Numbered from the stretch's first letter, positions 36,451 to 51,400 are shown. The stretch: 64,000 nt of DNA from Paracentrotus lividus (GCA_940671915.1 CALNVZ010002974.1:22936052-23000051); one strand, 5' to 3'. Program-made: numbers and translations. The notes: generated by a model from the sequence alone, not told the origin.

Positions 36451-37000
36451 CATGCCTAACAAGTTTTAAAATATCTTTAGAGAGAAAAGAGTATCGAACA
36501 TAAATCCCCTTCATGGTTAATGGAAATGCAAAAGTAAAAGTACATGGTAAATTACTTTATAATATCACATAATACAAGTTTTAAAACTTACTGTAGAGAA
36601 TCCCTAAATACTTAGACGAAATCTACCTAGAATCGGATATCTCAGTCCCCTATATAGGCCTATATGGTAAAAGTACTGTGCATCATTTTGTTATCTCAGG
36701 TAACAAGTTTAATTTTCAAAACTAACTGTCAAAGATAGAATAATGGAACATCCTACTCCCCGATACGGTAAATTGAAAGGTAAAATAACATTAAAAGTGA
36801 AAGTACATGATACATGTACATTTATCATTATCACGTGCCTAACAAGATTTTAAAGAACTTTAGAGAGAAAAGAGTTTCGAACATAATATTCCCCTTCATG
36901 GTGAATGGTAAGTTAAAATAACACTAAAAGTACATGATACTGTACATTTTGATATCACATATAACAAGTTTTCAACTAACTTTAGGAAGACCGTTTGGTA
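36451..37000. repeat. Right part of the tandem array split by the LINE
   Basis: About three to four diverged units, for example 36451-36600, 36660-36830 and 36835-36990, each with 'cctaacaag', 'tttagagagaaaagagt', 'ccccttcatgg' and 'aaaagtacatg' type words. They are homologous to 31590-31802. Confidence 0.7.
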
Positions 37001-37315
37001 CTTCCAATCGTAGGAATAAAGTGGGACAAAATTGACTATCAGAATGGCCCAATTGACAGTATTATTTTTTAAATAACCCATACCACTAAATCATTTTTTT
37101 TTCACAGGTCTAAATAAATTTGTCTTCCTCTCCAAACAGGCATCGAATTTCAGTTCATTTCCCTCCTACAACCTTTGAAAAATAAAATTCATGTTTAATA
37201 ACATAAATGAATATTAGAATGTGTGTCACAAAAATTGCTGGGTTGTGCTAAAAAAATTTGATTATCCCTAATCATTTTTATTCATGTTTTCAACTGAGAT
37301 ATTTTAATTATTATT

Positions 37316-37321
37316 TTTATT
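37316..37321 (-). promoter_or_regulatory. Candidate poly(A) signal of the sulfatase gene
   Basis: Minus-strand AATAAA about 195 nt after the stop codon; another lies at 37277-37282. The region is very AT-rich, so chance matches are likely. Confidence 0.3.
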
Positions 37322-37514
37322 CAAACTTTTTAATTCACAAACCATTTAACGAAATTTACAAAAATTAATCAAATTTGTCAATGACTTTAACTGTTTCTGC
37401 TGTACATATAGTATTACATTGATTCAGTTCATAGTATAGTGCCAAATAATCACTAAAAGGAGACATAATTAACTGCTAATATGGGGTTTTGGTCAGCCAC
37501 GGTCCTCGTTTGAT

Positions 37515-40500
37515 CTACTCCCAGTTGGTCCACAAGTCACCATACTGAGCTGGGTCAGCGTCCACGCAATCCTTGCGCGGACTGTTTGGAGCTACAAACC
37601 TCGAGCTCGTGTAGTAGGTATTGAGTCGTCCAAGGAGGTCGTACACCTCGTCCAGCATGGAATCGGAGAGATCGTTTGATTCAGTAGGATCTTCGGTGAT
37701 GTTATAGAGCCAAACGGCTTTATCACTGGCATCGCTGGATTGTATGTCGGAATAACTGGATTCGTATGGAGCTAGCCAATCGACGTCACCTGACCGGGAA
37801 AATATATGTATATTATAAACATAATTATAGGAAAACACAAATGAATCTTAGCTATAAAGCTCCAACAGCGAAGAAGAAAGTGTATTCAGTCTAATCTTTA
37901 AAGATTTATGTTTATCTCTGACTTTGGGCTATTTTTATTTTTTGTTAGCTGATTTATTCCATTATTATGGCTTCCCATAAACAGAAGATAAATGAATAGT
38001 GAATTTCTTCGTTTTTGTGTCTTGACAGAAGTGGGTATTGCTCACTGAAGCATGCAATATTTTTCGATTTTACTTTTTGTTGACATATAGGCCTTAATAG
38101 CTGAGGATATGAGCTTTCTATACATTTAAACCTTTTCCGAAAGGACCAGTAACCATTTCAAAAGTGTATATTTGTTATTTGGACGCACTGTGTATATAGC
38201 GAGAGAAATGTTTCCTGGACGAAACGTGGTTGGTAATTCATGTTATTTGTATAGGCAAAAGAAATAAGAAGACATGAAGCTCCGACCAGGGCCCTGTTGC
38301 ATGCAGAGTTACTATTATAATAACCTTGCCATCAATGGTAACTTTCATGTAATTCTGCATTTTGATTGTCTGGTGAGCAACGTTACCATGGGAGTTACCA
38401 TTGATTACAAAGTAACTATAATAGTGACTCTTTATGCAACAGGACCCAGATATCATGTCTTATTTGCTTCGTCTATATTTACTTGAACTTAAACTTTAGT
38501 ATTCAAAAGCAATCGTAAACAGAATATATTTTACAACACACAGCGCACGGCACACATAACTCTTTGTTTTGTTTTTGTTTTTGTTTTTATACTGAGTGAT
38601 TAAAAAGATATCCCATTACTTTGAAATTGTCCTGTAGATGGATGAAGATTAAAAACAAATGTTGACAGAATATGTGTACACACATACACACACACACCCA
38701 CACCCACACACACATCCTCCCTCACACACACATGCACATCATCACACACGCACATACACCCACAGTAAACAATTCACAACAGTTTCTCATTCGATGTTTT
38801 GTTTACCAAGCTAGTCCATCACTGAAGGTTTTGGATGTAGTAATTCCATTACAACTATTTGTGAGTGTGAGTGAGGGTGTGGGTGTGTGAGTATGTGTGT
38901 GGATGTGTATGCTGGGGATGAGGGTGTGTATGTGCGTGTGTGCTGGTGTGGATGAGATAGGGCATGTGCGTGTGTATGTGTATGAGGGTGTGTGTGGGGT
39001 GAAGGTGTGGTATGTATGTGGTTCGTGTATGTGTAAGTAAGGGTACTTGTGGGCGGGTGTTTTTGTGTGTCGACATAAGTAATGAATTCTCAGTTTGTTT
39101 ATTTTTCACCCAGCCACTCGCAAGTGCGATTTTGCCGTCGTCTGAAGATCGTCTGTTATTTAGTCATGCGTACAAAGATCCAAATGAAAAGGGTACCATT
39201 TTTTTTGGGGGGCGGGGTATTGTAAATTTCATCAAAATTATGTGTTGTAGACTTGAAACTTGACAAGTGAAACTTACTGTTATAGCCGGTGATCAGCTTC
39301 ATGTCTCCTCTGCGTATTGAAGCAAGGATAGACACATCAAAGATGGTGGAATGGTAGTTATACTTGGAGTCAACACTAGACGGTCGCCGATAATCAGGGT
39401 CAATGTTATAGACAATCTCACGATCAGCATCACCTGAACTCCCTTGGCTGTTTACGTGCATGGAATAGAGAGGTAGAGATGGACAAAGTATAATCCAAAA
39501 TTTTCACAGAGTCGCAAAAAATATGTGTTTAAAAAAGTTTTGGTGGTGATTTCCTCCATTAATTTATGGGACAGAAGCAACCCCCTCCCCCCCCCCCAAA
39601 AAAAAAAATAAATAAAATAATAATAATAATAATAAAAATCATAGTTCCTACAGCGTACATAGTTTGTTAATAACAGATCAAGTGTGATAGTTCTCATGTA
39701 TTTTTTGTAGGCCTACCTCTCCCGTAAATATTTGCAGGAAAAAAATAACAATTCTGTAAAATACTCTGTTGACAGCATTTTGCTGTGAAAGTAAATTTAT
39801 TTTCTAAAGTGGACTATAGACAGGTGACCGCTAAGACAAGTGTGATTTTATTTCTATTTTTCTTTTAAGGATTTCCTTTTTAATAATTTTCCTTTATCTG
39901 TTTATCTTCTTTAACTTACCTAATGACATCCCACATGTTCACGCCGTCCAGACCCAATTCGGTGTAGTTCAGATCAACATTGGCAACACCTTCAACTAGG
40001 GTTGGGTACCAGTCACTTACATGCATCAGGTCAGTGCTAGTCGTGCCCTTGACACTATCCGAGAGCAGGGGACTGGCGACGAAGCCTACGCCTCTTATTC
40101 CACCTTCAAAGTAATAGCCCTTGTAACCACGTAGGGGCCAGTTGTTGCCCGCGTTTCGGTCACCCACACCACCATTATCTAACGGAACACAAGAAAAATT
40201 TATAGTAACTATAATGAAATGATTGCAATACAAAGTAAATGTTTATCAAAAAAGTTCGCACACTAGTTTTGATTATAGCGTACACACACACACACACCCT
40301 CACACACTCACACACACACACACCCTCACACACTCACACACACACACACCAACACACATATAGACATAAAAATAGATAAAATTAATGTTTAAATAAAAAA
40401 CAACAAGGAAAATAGAAGGAAAAACGACCACTGTAGACAAATGGTATCAAACGGGTTTTTACCATGCACACTTTGTACCGTAATGGGAGGCAATATAATG

Positions 40501-43500
40501 TAGGTAGCCTCTCTAGACAGGTAACCCTTATAAAAGGTGACAAGACAGATTTGACTATATTCATTTTTCTGTTTCTACTTTTTGTTTTCCACTAATTCCC
40601 ACATTCCGTTTTGACTATGGGCAGAATAAGCGAAAGTGTATCGTAATGAATGATTATCTTCTTTTAGCTTTAATACTTCGACTTATAAAAAGTTTATACT
40701 TTTTTAGCAAAATTCATAGATGAGAGTAATAGTATACTGATTATAAAACTAATCCAAACAACTAACCCCTGACTGAGGATGACGACCCTCGGACAATTAC
40801 CCCGAACAAGTCTGGAAAATTATCATACTAATCCCCAAGACCACACAATCAAGTCGGACAACTACCCCCGCCCCCCCCCCCCTCTCCGGCGTTTGTTGGG
40901 TTTGTTTAATTATACCAATAGAGAGATATTAGCAGCTAACCTGTTGAGAAGATGAATACTGTATCATTCCAGAGTCCTTCCTCTTTCAGAGTATCAGTCA
41001 GATTACCAATGCCTTCATCAAGCATAGTCACCATCCCGGCATATATACGCCGGTTCTTATTAGTGATTTTACCACGGTAATCGGCGAAGTACTCCTGAGG
41101 AACCTCAAATGGGAGATGGGGAGCTTGGTAGGCCAGGTACATGAACATGGGCTAAAGGGGAATATATCAACAGATCAGCAGACGAATTTGAATTTCTTTG
41201 CAGATCAATGGCACTATACAAATGCTCTTCATCATCATCATCTTCATCAAGTATGTAACTAGTGACATTTCCCACAGAGAGAGAGAGAGAGAGACAGAGA
41301 GAAAGAGACAGCGCGTTGTTGATCGTCCCACTTCATCAAATAATCATCAAGAACCTCAAATGAGAGATCGATGACTATACAGTGCGTCCCATGCCCATAT
41401 CAGAAGAGGTGAAACCCGAATACGGATAGTGTTTTTTTTTTCTCGGTGATAGCAAATAAATAATGAAATACTAAGTGTTGCATTTTAAAGCCCAACTTTT
41501 CTTCTTTCATTTGTAACAAATGCATTTCAAAAGAGCCACACATAGATGAGCGAGAAGTGTTTAAATATTAATTATAAAAATCAGTTTGCGCCAAATATGT
41601 GGGCGGGATTGCGACGGATGCAACAACCAATCGTGACCACTGAAAGAAGAAAGAGAGAAAAATTGGAATAAAATAAGAAAATGAGAAAACTTCATATACT
41701 GAATAAGAAATTGAAACATGACATATACCTCGTCTGGATCATGCTCCCTGATAATCTCCTGTGCCCTTTCAGTGAAAATGGTTGTCGAGTGCACTCCCTC
41801 GTAATCGGGTTGGACATTGGTCCCGTTGTCACGTAGATCCATACCAGTAAGATCAGCACTACATGCCCCGTTACCGGTACCAACTCTGGTGTAGTTATGT
41901 GAGAAGTGTTCACCAGCACCAAGCAGCAACCCTGTGGGATCAGAGATGTATTATGGGGCGATCACAGTACCATCCGCGGGACCCGGACGGCGTACTGTAT
42001 CAGTCGTTTTGATAAATTCTGTTTGAGCTGCACGCGATTTTTATTTTCCGAACCGTTTGCAAATTAATTACTAAAAATAAGCCTTGAACGTGCACTAATT
42101 ATCCTAGCTTGGTTCATTTGAATTAAAAATCAAGATGTCGGTATCAGTAATACAAGCCGAGTGGTATGAGGAACAGACTCTCATCCAGAGGACTTGAGTT
42201 CGACTCCCAATAATTTTTTTTTCTTCATTTTTTTAAAAATTTTTTTAGAAGCTCTAAATGGATAGATGAATAAATAAAATCCATCCATAAAACCGATAGT
42301 TCAGAGACGAATTTTGATCCAAAATATTATTTTCATTTTGTACACCCATGCATGCATTACACCCATTAAGAGAGAAATTACACTCATTTGAAAGTGATAT
42401 TGATGGTCCATGTATTGGGAAACGATATGAGATGCTTAGTCCTAGATCTACCAAATAGTCTTTCCTGCGACAGCCCCCCCCCCCAAATATATATATATAA
42501 ATAAACAAAAGTATATATCAGGCCAGAGTTTGAGATCTGACCCTAGACAGTATAGCCTTCTCGTATAGTCTCATCAAGAACCTTTAAGGGGCCTTAGCGG
42601 TGGCCGAAGGAAAGTCGCACGGGAACCGTATTGTAAAAGGCCTGTCAATATTTTATTTGGAGGACTCACTGAAAAACACGGGCGGAGCCCGCTCGGATAC
42701 CGGCAGAAACCTATACGGCTACCGGCAGAAACCCGCTCGAGTCCCATTGGTGACTCCAAGGGTTTTCTACGGCCTACCGGGTTGAGAAAAACGCCGGGAA
42801 AATCAAGAGCACACACTCGATCTTCCCGGCTCCCCTACATTTAAAGCATAACTACTGGAAAATGTTCCGATGTGCACATAAAATCGTAAGGGAGTCGGCC
42901 GGGAACCGCACGTAAAGTTTAAAGTGTCTTTTTCTACTCACCGCACGGAATAGAAGCTTTTGGGGAAAGAAGATATGACACAATAGCGGTCTCTATCCAA
43001 GTCGCTCTGAAGATATATCTCGTGCGAAAAAAAATTGGAACCGCACTGTAGAGAAATTATCAAAACGACTGATTCCCTCGCCGTACGGGTCCCTGGCCAC
43101 GAACTGTGATCGAGGCATAGTTGTTTAGTCATTTTTCTCGATATTTTTTTCTTAAATAAATGCACACAATTAATGAGACACCAAGTGAATACCAAGAAAT
43201 GTGAGAAGTGATCACCAGCACCAAACAGCAACCCTGTGGGATCAGAGATGTATTAAGGTCCGTCCAAGGAAAAAAAAGTTGTATAGTCATTTCTCTCGAT
43301 AATTTTTTTTATAATAGCACAAAATTAATGAGATACCAAGTGAATACCAAGAAATCAATTATTTTCATACGTCTAAATCAGTCAAGCATATAATTAGGCA
43401 TATGAGCGCGAAAAGTTTGAAATTTAAATGTCAAAATCAAATTGCGCAGAACAGAGCAGAGGGAGCCGCATTGCATTTGCCTGCATACTAGTATAGTGAA

Positions 43501-45418
43501 GTATTCACTTTTATAAAGCAATGTTGCCCACGTACATTGTGTGTAATTCTATTTAACAATAAGTTTCAAAATCATTTGCTCATGTAAACTTAGCTCGTTC
43601 GAGTTCTATTCTATTCTGGGGGGTTTTTTTTTCTTTTTTTCTTCATAAAAGCATGGAGTTTCTAACTTAGTAACTCCATGATAAAAGGGCCCCCTTTAAA
43701 TCAAATCAAATTATCGTACCGAAGAACGACTCGAAGCCTCTGTTGCGCGGCCAGCAGTCCGTCTTATAGAAGCCAAGGTGCCATTTACCAACCAGATGTG
43801 AGGTATAGTTTGCAGCAGTTAGTTTGTCAGCTATGGTATCAGAATCGAAAGGCAGGCAACGGGGTTCCGCCGGATCGATAACGAGGTGCTGCATCCCATT
43901 GTGGATCTAAAGCGTGAGTCAGAAAAAAATGTCCACTCATTGGTAAAATCATCCTCCCAGCAAATGTTGGTACCCTTTTTATTTGGATCTTTGCACGCAT
44001 GACTGAATACCAGACAATCTTTAGAAGACAGTAAAATCTCACTTGTGCCAAGTGGCTGGGTGGAGAAAAGGCAAATTGAGAATTTATTACTTAGGTGAAA
44101 GCACAAAGACACACACCAACATATAGGGGAGAGCGGGGTTATATGGAACGTTTATCACAAAAATGGCCGTAAAACAAAAGCGGAATTATTTCAAGAAACA
44201 ATAAACAATCAGCTTGAGTGTATATCTGTATGCTACAAATGTACCCCATAAAATTCTTAAACTTAATGATGGTTCCGGAAAAAAATCCATTTTCAACAAG
44301 ACCATGTCAAGTGTTCCAACTAACCCCAGACACAGGGTTAGTTGGAACAAGGTATGGGGTAAGTTGAAACATTATGCATTATATCATATTAAATTATAAT
44401 TAAAATACCTGCAACATTATTGCATGGGACCAGCTAACTTGCTTTATTGATTCCAATTAAAATATTAAAGATTAGTGTTTAATTTTTTTTAACTTAATGT
44501 TTTATTACACTTGATAGCATCCACTCACATACAGATATTCTGAAGTCCTGTGAAGTAGCATTCTGCAAGATATTTTGTTTAAACCAAAATAAAATTGTCC
44601 AATGTACTAATATACATGTATAGGAATATTTCGGAACAGTTCATTGAATGATATGATTTTTATTTTTTTATTCAGCTGAAACATATTTACTTAGTACATG
44701 TTCCAACTAACCCCGTTCAAAATGTTCCAACTAACCCCAGAGGCCTATTTGACATGTAAGCTTACAGCACAAAAGAGGGACAACAACATTCCATATATTT
44801 AACCTTGTTTTGTAGCTTTTTATAACTATTTGTTATAATAAAAAACTGGCCAACTTAATTTATGATCTTCTCTGAGATAATAAAACATTTGTAAAAATTA
44901 CAAAATTTACTCAGAAGGTGAAAAAACAAACATTGCTTTCTAACTTCACGAGGCTTGAAGCATGTGTGCTGTCTAAAATGTGGTGGATGGCAGTTGCTAA
45001 TAGCAACAACCCGAGGGTAGATTTGCATAAATATATTTACAGACGTTCAAGAAAATTACAATGTTTCAACTAACCCCGTGTTCCAACTAACCCCACTCTC
45101 CCCTACCCTCATTTGCACACACACACACAAACCACATACACACACACATCCACACAATACACACCCACATACACATACACGTACACACACACGTACGCGC
45201 ACACATACCTACACATATATACACACGCTCACATCTCATCCATAAGCAGCACAAACACAAATACACACCCACACCCTCACCGAACACACTCACACACACA
45301 CACACACCCACACTCACAAAGAGTTGTTATGAAATTGCTACGTCCAAAAGTCGTTCATAGTCTTCGTAAACAAAACATCAATGAGCTGTTTACTGTTGTT
45401 GTTGTGGGGGGTGTCGAG

Positions 45419-45457
<39 letters not shown>

Positions 45458-48400
45458 ACATATTATTTTGTTTTAATCTTCATCCATTCACTTGGCGCAA
45501 TTGAGATCTTGCGGACTTTAGAAGATCGTGTGTTACTCAGTCATGCGTGCAAATATCCAAATTGAACGGGTACCAAAAATGCTGAGGGGATGACTCTACC
45601 AAGACATATGAAAGCCATGATTAAATCTCCATCCTTCAAACATGAGAGCTTCAAAATAACGGCCATTTTTTTTTTTACCCACTCTTCACAAAAACGGGTA
45701 CATATTGTTCAGTTCAGTTCAGTTCAGTTTCATATTTTATTTCACAACATTACAACAAGCTATTTGTCATATCTTTATCATAATGTTTTAAAGCTGTAGA
45801 GCTACACTGTCCGTCATAAAGGTGGAATATTTTTTTGCCGCTATAGAGACATGATTTTGCTCTGACTTTAATTTCTTGAATATGTTTGTCCCTGCTTTTA
45901 CTTTTTGGGACCCTGGCTATATCTTGGACATTTTCCCAACCCTTCACGTGGACCTTTTTCCAAAAAAGTCTTGTCAACCCCCGTGGGGCCCATTTTTGTC
46001 ATTTTTTCTCATTTTGGGGCCATTTTTTGTTTTCCCGGCCGATCAAGCCCCCCTCAGTCTTACCCCCAGGAAAAGCGACTGAGGTGTACTGTTCTATATT
46101 GTTTTTTAAGCTAAATCTATATTTCTGGGGACAGGCTAAGGTCTCTTGTGTAGGGGAGGGGTTGAAGTTGAAAACGAGATTGGTGAAAATTCGGAATATT
46201 TTATTCCATGTTTATGCTGAAAACAAAAGAAATGAAAAACCACCTTTAACCCTTAAATATCATCATTTTCCCCTTAAATTTTGTNNNNNNNNNNNNNNNN
46301 NNNNNNNNNGCTACTTATTTTTGGTGGCCTCGTGTTTGAGTTATTATTTCACGAAAAGCGACGCGATACTCAACGTACAATGTAGCCCCTCTCCTCAGTT
46401 CCGTACCACCAGTTAGACACGACGCGTGAGGTGGGAATATTGTTTGATTGTTCTTTAAATTAAATCTGAGTTCAATGGTTACAGGCTCGTCTTTTTGCAT
46501 TGCTATGGGGAGGTGGGTCAAATTTTATTTTGGATATTATGGAGTTTTTCTGAGAGTTTCTATGTGTGTATGTTCTATTTTATTTAGACAGCCATAGTGG
46601 AGAAGTGGGTCAAAATAGACTGAGAACGAAATAAATAGACGATTTCTGGGATGGAAGGGATGGAATAGATTATCCAAAGATTAGTGTGGGTTTTGGTTTA
46701 CGTGTGATTGACCCATTCAAAGGGCCCTAAGTGCTTTAACTGTGATTGCGGGATGAGTTTGGACGTAAGAAGCCAGAATGGTCTCAATATTGAAAGGCGT
46801 GATTGTGTGGAATACTCTCAGTGAGTTTAGTTATAACAATGCACAGAAACAGATGAGAAACCATTATAGTTGTGATTTGGAATAGCTTGACTTTGTTGAA
46901 CCTGTTACTGTGTGTTAAACTGAAGACGCGGCCTTGGATGTCTAGTGGGTAAGGCGATCCGCACGGTGTATGGATAAATGGAATCGAGTGAGGGAAATGA
47001 AAAGGAAGACATGGGTTACCCGCTGTATGAGTGGAGTGCGTGGTTGATCTTATTAAACAGCTTTGGGTCGCAGTCTCAGAACTCTCCCAAGGTTCTCATT
47101 TGTGACGATTACCGAGCACGCATGGTCTTATCGACACAGCGAGCCCCGACGACGGACACAGCGAGGGGCATCCACGACGAGCACCGCACGGAAGCACACA
47201 CAACACGACAACGCACATCTGACTACGACACGTGAAGACGTCGCGTGATAGAGTGCAATACTAGGTGAGAACGATAACTAATCCCATAACAATGACCAAC
47301 GCATGAACAATAGAATATCGATTACGGCGAAGGCGGATTTAGATGCTGGGCAAGGGTGGGTACGGAGATAAATTATGGGGGAACAGGTGATCCGATATGA
47401 TGATATGCGGAACTTGTGATGCAATTGTATACGGTTGATACATTTATGCTGTCGGCAGAGAGGATTCGGCGTCTGGCTATGAGCCATAACGTGGTCGGTA
47501 TAATGGGAAGATTATACGATGATTGTAAAGTTTGTTCGAGAAGGTGAGAGGGGTTATTCATTAATTGTGATATTTTAGGGGGACGATAATTGAGAATGGA
47601 TGAGGTGTGTTATGAGGAGTTGATGATGACGTAATGTCTTGCACGAGAGTCTATGATTGAGGTTGAAGTAAAGTGAGGTTGATTTGAGAATTCTAGGACT
47701 CATATTTATAACATAAAGGAAAACTGTCGTGTGCTGGCGGGGAGTCGTTTCAGTGATATTCCCGATAGGAATTCGATTGTCTTCCGGCTGAATACACATT
47801 TCGCATAATTTCTATAAAGGCGCGGTGTTCTATTGGGTGGATTTCTGTAGAAGCGTACTGGGTGTAGCTACTATTCGTTAATTCTAGTGCAGATGGAATG
47901 TTGACAGTATAGACCTCTAGATGAAGGTATGTCCCATCGACACTGTCGGAAGATTGGAAATGATTTGCAAGGTGATACTAGGTGGTAGATCCATGAGAAT
48001 GGAGTCCGTTGAAAGTTAAGGTGTAGAAGGTAGCGAGAGATGTATGTAGTGTCCTTTTGTAGCCATTGGGATATTCTAGGCGCAGAGGTTTAGAATAGTA
48101 GAGGAGAGAGAAAAAAATTATCTTTTTGTATTGGTTTAAAATAAAACATACTAATTTGTAAGGCTAGTGAGGTAATTTTGAGGGACACATTTAATGTAAG
48201 ATATGTGGTGTGATTATGAGGATCGCGATGAATTGTATGAAGTTGTTCGAAGCACCTTCCTCTGGCTCATAAGATATATTGTTAGGTTCTTTTGACTAAT
48301 TAACAATTGCCAAATGGGTCGTCGTTTCAGAAGCTTCGCGTTGAACCGACGATCGTCAGGGGAGTTGTATAGCACGAGCAGTGGAAGTATTACAGGCGAT

Positions 48401-51400
48401 ATTCAGTCACAGTTGGAATTGAAAGAGGATATAAAAGGTCTGTTAATCACAAATATGATAAACGATAGTTATGGAATATATAAAATTGATTAATTTGTTT
48501 TTATTGCTCTCTATTAAAAGGAGAGAGCAAAGAGGCGACATGTTTAACGCATTATGAATGTAATGCATTGTCAAAAATGAACAAAGGAGAAGACAAAATG
48601 ATACATTTGACAAGAGACATAAGATGTTGTAAAGATTCGGCATTAGAACGTGGATTGGAGCGATTTCACTTGTAGAGAAGAGATGATAATGCTGTAAGCA
48701 AAATTAATTATCTGCCAATGTAGATTATTTTTAAAAGTCTCGTTATGTAGATTCACATTTTTTATATTATAGTTTGTGGTTATATAATTAATGTAGGTAT
48801 ACGATGTAGCAAGTTCGTCCTGATATAGATAATAGAAAGCTTATAGTATTATACGGAAATGTATTATGTGCATAGACTAATTTGATACTTTGTCATTATT
48901 GAATGGGATTATTATGGTAATTAGCGATTTTCCTTCTGTACACATAATGACCCATGATAGGGAACCGGGCTTATTTTTTAATTGTAATAATTTGTAAATC
49001 GCGATTAATAATATTTGATATCTTCTTCATGAAGACATACAACAGCTGTTAACGACAAGGTTTGATCTATATTCACGTACCAGCTAAGTGAATTTCCGCA
49101 GTATCTTCAATGTTTGCGGTTTGGGATTGGATGGGATTATTTATATGGGTATAGGGGTATGGATAGCTTGACCATGTGCAGGTTATTGTGAATTGAAATT
49201 GAATTTAGTCTTGAATCGTACTTTGAGAAATTATATGTTAGTGTATCAAAACTCGATTGGATATGGAAAATATAGGATGCTTTAAATGGTTTGTATTTAT
49301 GGTGGGTGATCAATCAGAAATCTGTCTCTTATATTTGCCTTCCTTTTTAGAGTCCAAATTCAAAGTCTGTTATGGTATTTGAAACCAGCAACGAATGAAT
49401 ATGACGATTGGCTTGGGTTTGAAAGTTAGAAATTGAAGTTATATAGACCACATCTGTCTATCATAGTCTTGTAAGATGGTACAATAAATCTTCCTAAATT
49501 GGGTTGGTTTTGAGATTGAACTTTGCACACAAATACGCCGCGTTCTTAAATCCATTGATTATGTGAAATGACTCTTTAGTTAATTTGGCATTGGTGTGGT
49601 GAATGAACTTATCGTTAACTTGGGGGGCTCATTTTGTTTGCTGAAGGTTTTTAGTGTGTGGGAGGGGGGGGGAGGAGGGGCGTGGGGACATTTTATGGGT
49701 CCCGAAATTTAGAATATTTCTTCGGCCCGTGAGAAAATCGGGCGCGATCGGACCAAATTGCGCAGTACTAGGTTTGGAGATAAATTATTGCAGTATTAGT
49801 TATTTCTCCAGGTTTGTCCTGTGTAAATTTTTAATTAAATTGGCATTTTAGTTGTAGATTCTTTTATATTGATAATGATATATGCTTATGCTTATTATGA
49901 TTCTTCTTTGAGCTTCTATTCCGTAATCTATATGATCAGCTTTCGTAAGAGTCTGTTTGGTGAAAATTATTTTCTTTTTATAGAATTCTCACATTGTCAT
50001 GAAGAGAATTAATTGGCCAAATGTATTTGTTTGTATTGACGTGTAATTTTTCAATTTTCAACCATTTTTTTTTTTATTTTTTTCTCAATTTTTAGTTTTT
50101 TTATTTGTATTCGATTTTGCTTGGAGGGCCATAGCCAGATTTTCGGAAGAAACTTGTTTCAAAGATGGGGAGACATTGGACTATAAGTGCAGGTCTGTTA
50201 TATGGTTGGTGGTTTCAGACAATTTTCGCGGTGTGGAATGTGGGTGGACAAAGGTCAGTGGGGGGGGAGAGGATAGGATTTGTATAGGGCGTACAGAGTT
50301 GATGTTAGGTGTTATAATAGTGTTTATTAAAACTAATTATTAGGTTGATCGGGGGTAACCCTAATCTCGCAGCAAGTTGAAATCTATATGATAAGTCTTA
50401 AATTTCGGGGTGTTAATCAGTTCGTAGTATAGGTTCAATTGCATGTTTATATATGTTTATTGTGGTTGCGTTTTTGTTAAGGGAAATGACGCTAGGGTTG
50501 GTGAGGAAATAGTGTTGTGAAAAAGAGCGCGCCAAAATCGAGTTTCTTTTAGCGCAGTCCCGTTAGGTCTCAGTTTTGGTACCTGATGCCATGGAAGGGT
50601 GATGGCCTATGTGGAGCTTTTGGACGGCAGTGCAAAAATTCAGTAATTATCGATTGAACACATGGATAATCAAGGAATGCATTTTTTGGTCAGATGTTGG
50701 TCGATCTAATCGGAAAGCGAACTTATCTTATAGGTTCGTATCTGGCGGTTCGGGGTTGGTAAGGGATTATTAATATTTGTTTGTACTAACTAATATTATC
50801 AAAGATTTCATTCATTTCAAATGCGATGTTTTTGCCTGAAATTATGTGAGCAGTAGGAATAAGTTACATAAGCTTAACTTAACTGGTTTAAAAGGAAGAC
50901 AAAATCTATAACGTCGCATGTAAATATATCCATGTTTAAGTTTTAGTAATTCGATTGTTATGTAATGTATAACCGGTGTGTTATAGATATAGAGATTTTA
51001 GTTGTATTATGCGTGAATAATGTAAAAGGTATCATTCTTGGAATGGGGTAGTGTGAGTTGTTCAGAAGATTGAGGTATTGAATTGTGATTAGTGGGATCG
51101 TTATTTTCTATTGTGAAATTTTTGAGGAAAAACATGAATTTTATTTTTATAGGTATTTCATCTATTTCATTGGATGAACTCAGAAAAGTCTCGAAAGAGT
51201 TTCGGAGTGAGTCTAGGTAGGGTTCAACTTTAAAAAATGATGAGATAGATGTTTGAACATGTGTCTAGTTTTTTCAGTTCGGGAATTCAAACTCGGAGAT
51301 TTTCTACGGCTCTAAGGATGGTTAATTCTGTTTCGTAGTTTTTCATTTTTTTTTTTTATTTAGAAAGTATTTTCTTCCTACATTGTATACGGAATTGTTG

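Noticed and set aside
38672-39109. His/Thr-rich frames
   Set aside because: Translations of CA/GT microsatellites.
45886-46416. 176-codon plus-strand open frame crossing the N gap
   Set aside because: It runs through the 25 unknown bases and across the arm of an inverted-repeat element; no family similarity.
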